Source of the DNA: JBBRHF01 sp038223055
GTDB lineage: Bacteria; Actinomycetota; Actinomycetes; JACCUZ01
Direction: 5' to 3'
Length of the DNA: 7,264 bases
NCBI GenBank assembly: GCA_038223055.1
Contig: JBBRHF010000199.1
Span: forward strand, 1 to 7,264
Notes under the pieces: model-generated
The model's input: the letters and a program-made list of their open reading frames with translations, nothing else
The model's database searches: none
Told to the model about the DNA's origin: nothing
Position numbers and translations under genes: made by a program
Part shown: positions 5,805-7,264 of the stretch, in pieces
How the letters are laid out: every line of letters starts with the position of its first letter
Numbering within the stretch: the stretch's first letter is position 1

Positions 5805-6454
5805 CAGGTCAGCGCCGCCCGACGGGCGAGCATCTGCTGGTGCATCACCGCTCGGCAGATGCGGTCGGCGTCGGCGCCCGAGTCGAACATCAAGACGCAT
5901 TCGTAGCTCGACGTGTCCGGGTCGACCGGCCCGCTGCGCAACACCTCGCCGGCGAGAACTAACGGAACCATCTCCAGCTCCACATGAACCTCGACGTACG
6001 AGCCCGGCTCGAGAGGCACACCGCTCAGCTGGGCTCGCAGGCCGCCTGCGCTGAGGTCATCGAGGAGGCCGGTCACCACACCGACGAGGCCGGTCGTCGT
6101 GGGGATCACCACGACCGAGCCGGCGAAGGGGCTGCGGACGTGGTGGCGACGCTGGTCCAGGCACACGGGGCCGGTGGGCCGCACCCGCCAGCGCGTGACC
6201 TGGTCGTGGGTCACCCGCACGAGCAGACACGGCAGCTCGTGCACGCCGCGCGGGCCGGTCCAGTGCAGCCGAAGGGGCATGCCCGCACGGGTGCCGAGGT
6301 CCCCCGCATGCGGCGGGGCGGAGATCAGCATGTCCGCGCCGGCGAAGTCCTCGACGCGGGAAGGCACGCCGACGGCGATCTCGGCATCCCGATCGCCGAC
6401 GTCGACCGTGACCAGTGCGTTCACCCGAGGAGGCTCGAGAGCCGGCCAGGTCAC
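5804..6454 (-). CDS. PilZ-domain c-di-GMP receptor, YcgR-like
   Basis: The 216-residue cytosolic protein has an N-terminal beta-rich domain (about 10-95) like the YcgR/PilZN domain and a C-terminal PilZ domain (about 100-210). The c-di-GMP-binding signature is present: R103-HHV-R107 (RxxxR, preceded by R102) at the domain junction, and D133-L-S135-A-G-G138 (DxSxxG). YcgR-type proteins bind c-di-GMP and slow or bias the flagellar motor. The GTG start at 6454 overlaps the upstream stop as GTGA, implying translational coupling; extending the frame further upstream yields an Arg/Pro/Gly-rich peptide typical of a wrong frame inside the neighbouring gene. It precedes the small membrane protein with a one-base overlap. 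L165 is encoded by a rare TTA codon (5962-5960). Binding is strongly suggested by the motifs; the motor as target is inferred from the likely flagellar context. Confidence 0.88.
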   Translation of the reverse strand: MTWPALEPPRVNALVTVDVGDRDAEIAVGVPSRVEDFAGADMLISAPPHAGDLGTRAGMPLRLHWTGPRGVHELPCLLVRVTHDQVTRWRVRPTGPVCLDQRRHHVRSPFAGSVVVIPTTTGLVGVVTGLLDDLSAGGLRAQLSGVPLEPGSYVEVHVELEMVPLVLAGEVLRSGPVDPDTSSYECVLMFDSGADADRICRAVMHQQMLARRAALT

Positions 6455-7264
6455 GGGAGGTCGCCCAGGCGTTCGAGCAGGAGTGCGGCCCAGGCGCGCG
6501 CGTTGCCAGCCCGGTCCTCCAGGACGACCGTGGGTAGCCCCAGGTCGAGCGCCGCCCGGAGCACGCTGGCCGGATCGCGGGAGGCGCCAGTGCCCTGGAC
6601 GACCAGCCCGTCGATCCGGCCCAGCGTGAGCAGGTGGTCGGTAAGGTCGGCAGGCTTGCGGGTCGCGTCGGCCAGCGCCCACACGGTGCGGGCACCCAAC
6701 GCGTCGGCCACCTCACGCACCCAGTCACCGGACATGGCGTCGAACGGGGCGTCGACCGCGACGACAGTCGGCACATCGTCGCGGTGCATCGCGGCACTGC
6801 GCCGGCGTGCCTGCGCCGGCCCGGACAGCGTCATCGTCGCCGGGGCGGCGGTGCCCAGCGCTGACGGTGCGACCAGTACGACGAGGGAGGGGTCCAGCCG
6901 CAGGTGCCGGGAGACCGAGCCCGCCACGTCGTACGCGGCTGCTCCCGGTCCTGCGATGACCAGGATGTCGCCGGCCTTAAGGTCCAGCGCCGGCCTCGCG
7001 GGAAGCGCGGTCAGCGCGCCGAGCAGGGCAGCCCGGAGGTTGGTCGAGCCGTCGGCACTCTCGGGACCGTCGGCTCCGACCTTGGCGGCCAGCTCGAAGG
7101 GCAGCCCCAGTGCCAGCAGCCGGGATTCGACCGTCCGAGTCGGTGCGGTTTCGGCTGGCTGAGTGGGTGCTGGCTGGGTTGGCGGCGGGGCGGCGGGACT
7201 CGGCGCGGCGGCCGCCGGCACGGCGGGCGCCGGCACGGCGGGCGGCGGCACGGCGGGCGGCGGC
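6451..7264 (-). CDS. FlhF-like SRP-GTPase-family protein without a P-loop (partial, N-terminus beyond window)
   Basis: The last 270 codons are visible; the frame stays open to the window edge, so the true start lies outside. The visible protein opens with a Pro/Ala/Thr-rich linker of about 44 residues built from PPPAV-like repeats. Next come a short helical segment (VESRLLALGLPFELAAKVGA) like the N domain of SRP GTPases, and an alpha/beta domain. That domain starts GDILVIAGPGAAAYDVAG (about 6972-6919), where a GTPase would have GxxGxGKTT; Lys and Thr are missing. Later strands read TVVAVDAPF, where DTAG is expected, and VWALADATRK. FlhF directs flagellar placement and assembly at the membrane; this copy probably cannot hydrolyse GTP. 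FlhF-like identity is inferred from layout and weak motifs, not a clear signature, so another degenerate P-loop family remains possible. Its stop overlaps the PilZ start (GTGA). Confidence 0.6.
   Translation of the reverse strand, partial: PPPAVPPPAVPAPAVPAAAAPSPAAPPPTQPAPTQPAETAPTRTVESRLLALGLPFELAAKVGADGPESADGSTNLRAALLGALTALPARPALDLKAGDILVIAGPGAAAYDVAGSVSRHLRLDPSLVVLVAPSALGTAAPATMTLSGPAQARRRSAAMHRDDVPTVVAVDAPFDAMSGDWVREVADALGARTVWALADATRKPADLTDHLLTLGRIDGLVVQGTGASRDPASVLRAALDLGLPTVVLEDRAGNARAWAALLLERLGDLP
7204..7264 (-). repeat. 15-bp tandem repeat encoding PPPAV-like pentapeptides
   Basis: On the minus strand, copies of GTGCCGCCGCCCGCC and variants (GTGCCGGCGCCCGCC, GTGCCGGCGGCCGCC, then GCGCCG...) follow one another in frame and run off the window edge. 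They encode Val-Pro-(Pro/Ala)-(Pro/Ala)-Ala units of a flexible linker in the FlhF-like protein. GTG codons here are internal valines, not starts. Confidence 0.8.

Noticed and set aside
6455..6682. Upstream extension of the PilZ frame to an ATG at 6682
   Set aside because: The added 76 residues are Arg/Pro/Gly-rich out-of-frame sequence within the FlhF-like gene, and the GTGA overlap gives a natural start.
5984..7162. Plus-strand open frame (392 codons) opposite the PilZ and FlhF-like genes
   Set aside because: It crosses two coupled genes on the other strand, is Arg/Ser/Ala-rich, and shows no motif.

Overview
The window is GC-rich (roughly 70%) with strongly G/C-biased third codon positions. 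Its genes resemble those of a motile, high-GC actinobacterium: a FadD/AlkK-type acyl-CoA ligase, several cyclic-di-GMP proteins, a YcgR-like PilZ receptor, and a proline/alanine-rich protein resembling the flagellar SRP-family GTPase FlhF. The genus cannot be fixed from sequence alone; a flagellate actinomycete (Nocardioides- or Kineococcus-like) is an inference.

Layout. Bases 2-94 are the 3' end of an unidentified plus-strand gene. A strong hairpin terminator (157-192) follows, then a minus-strand tRNA-Ser(GCU) at 223-313. Thirty-eight bases further on, the minus strand carries a medium/long-chain acyl-CoA ligase (352-1983). A 209-bp divergent intergenic region (1984-2192) separates it from two plus-strand signalling genes: a PAS-GGDEF-EAL protein (2193-3935) and an EAL-HDOD protein (4077-5321), the latter with its own likely promoter and a hairpin terminator two bases after its stop. 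A six-copy 21/22-bp tandem array (5348-5475) fills the convergent junction. The rest is a minus-strand operon read from the right edge: an FlhF-like protein without a P-loop (6451 to beyond 7264), a PilZ/YcgR-like receptor (5804-6454), and a small two-helix membrane protein (5448-5804). These three are linked by GTGA and TGATG stop/start overlaps.

How the genes may work together. The centre and right of the window look like a compact c-di-GMP and motility module. The first enzyme keeps an intact GGDEF site, but its EAL half has lost three expected catalytic or metal-site residues. The neighbouring EAL-HDOD protein keeps them. The simplest reading is a diguanylate cyclase with a non-hydrolytic EAL domain next to the active phosphodiesterase, with a PilZ receptor encoded convergently in what looks like the tail of a flagellar operon. 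The only two TTA leucine codons I found in the window lie in the cyclase and receptor genes, which may link both to a scarce leucyl-tRNA. The acyl-CoA ligase and tRNA appear unrelated housekeeping neighbours.
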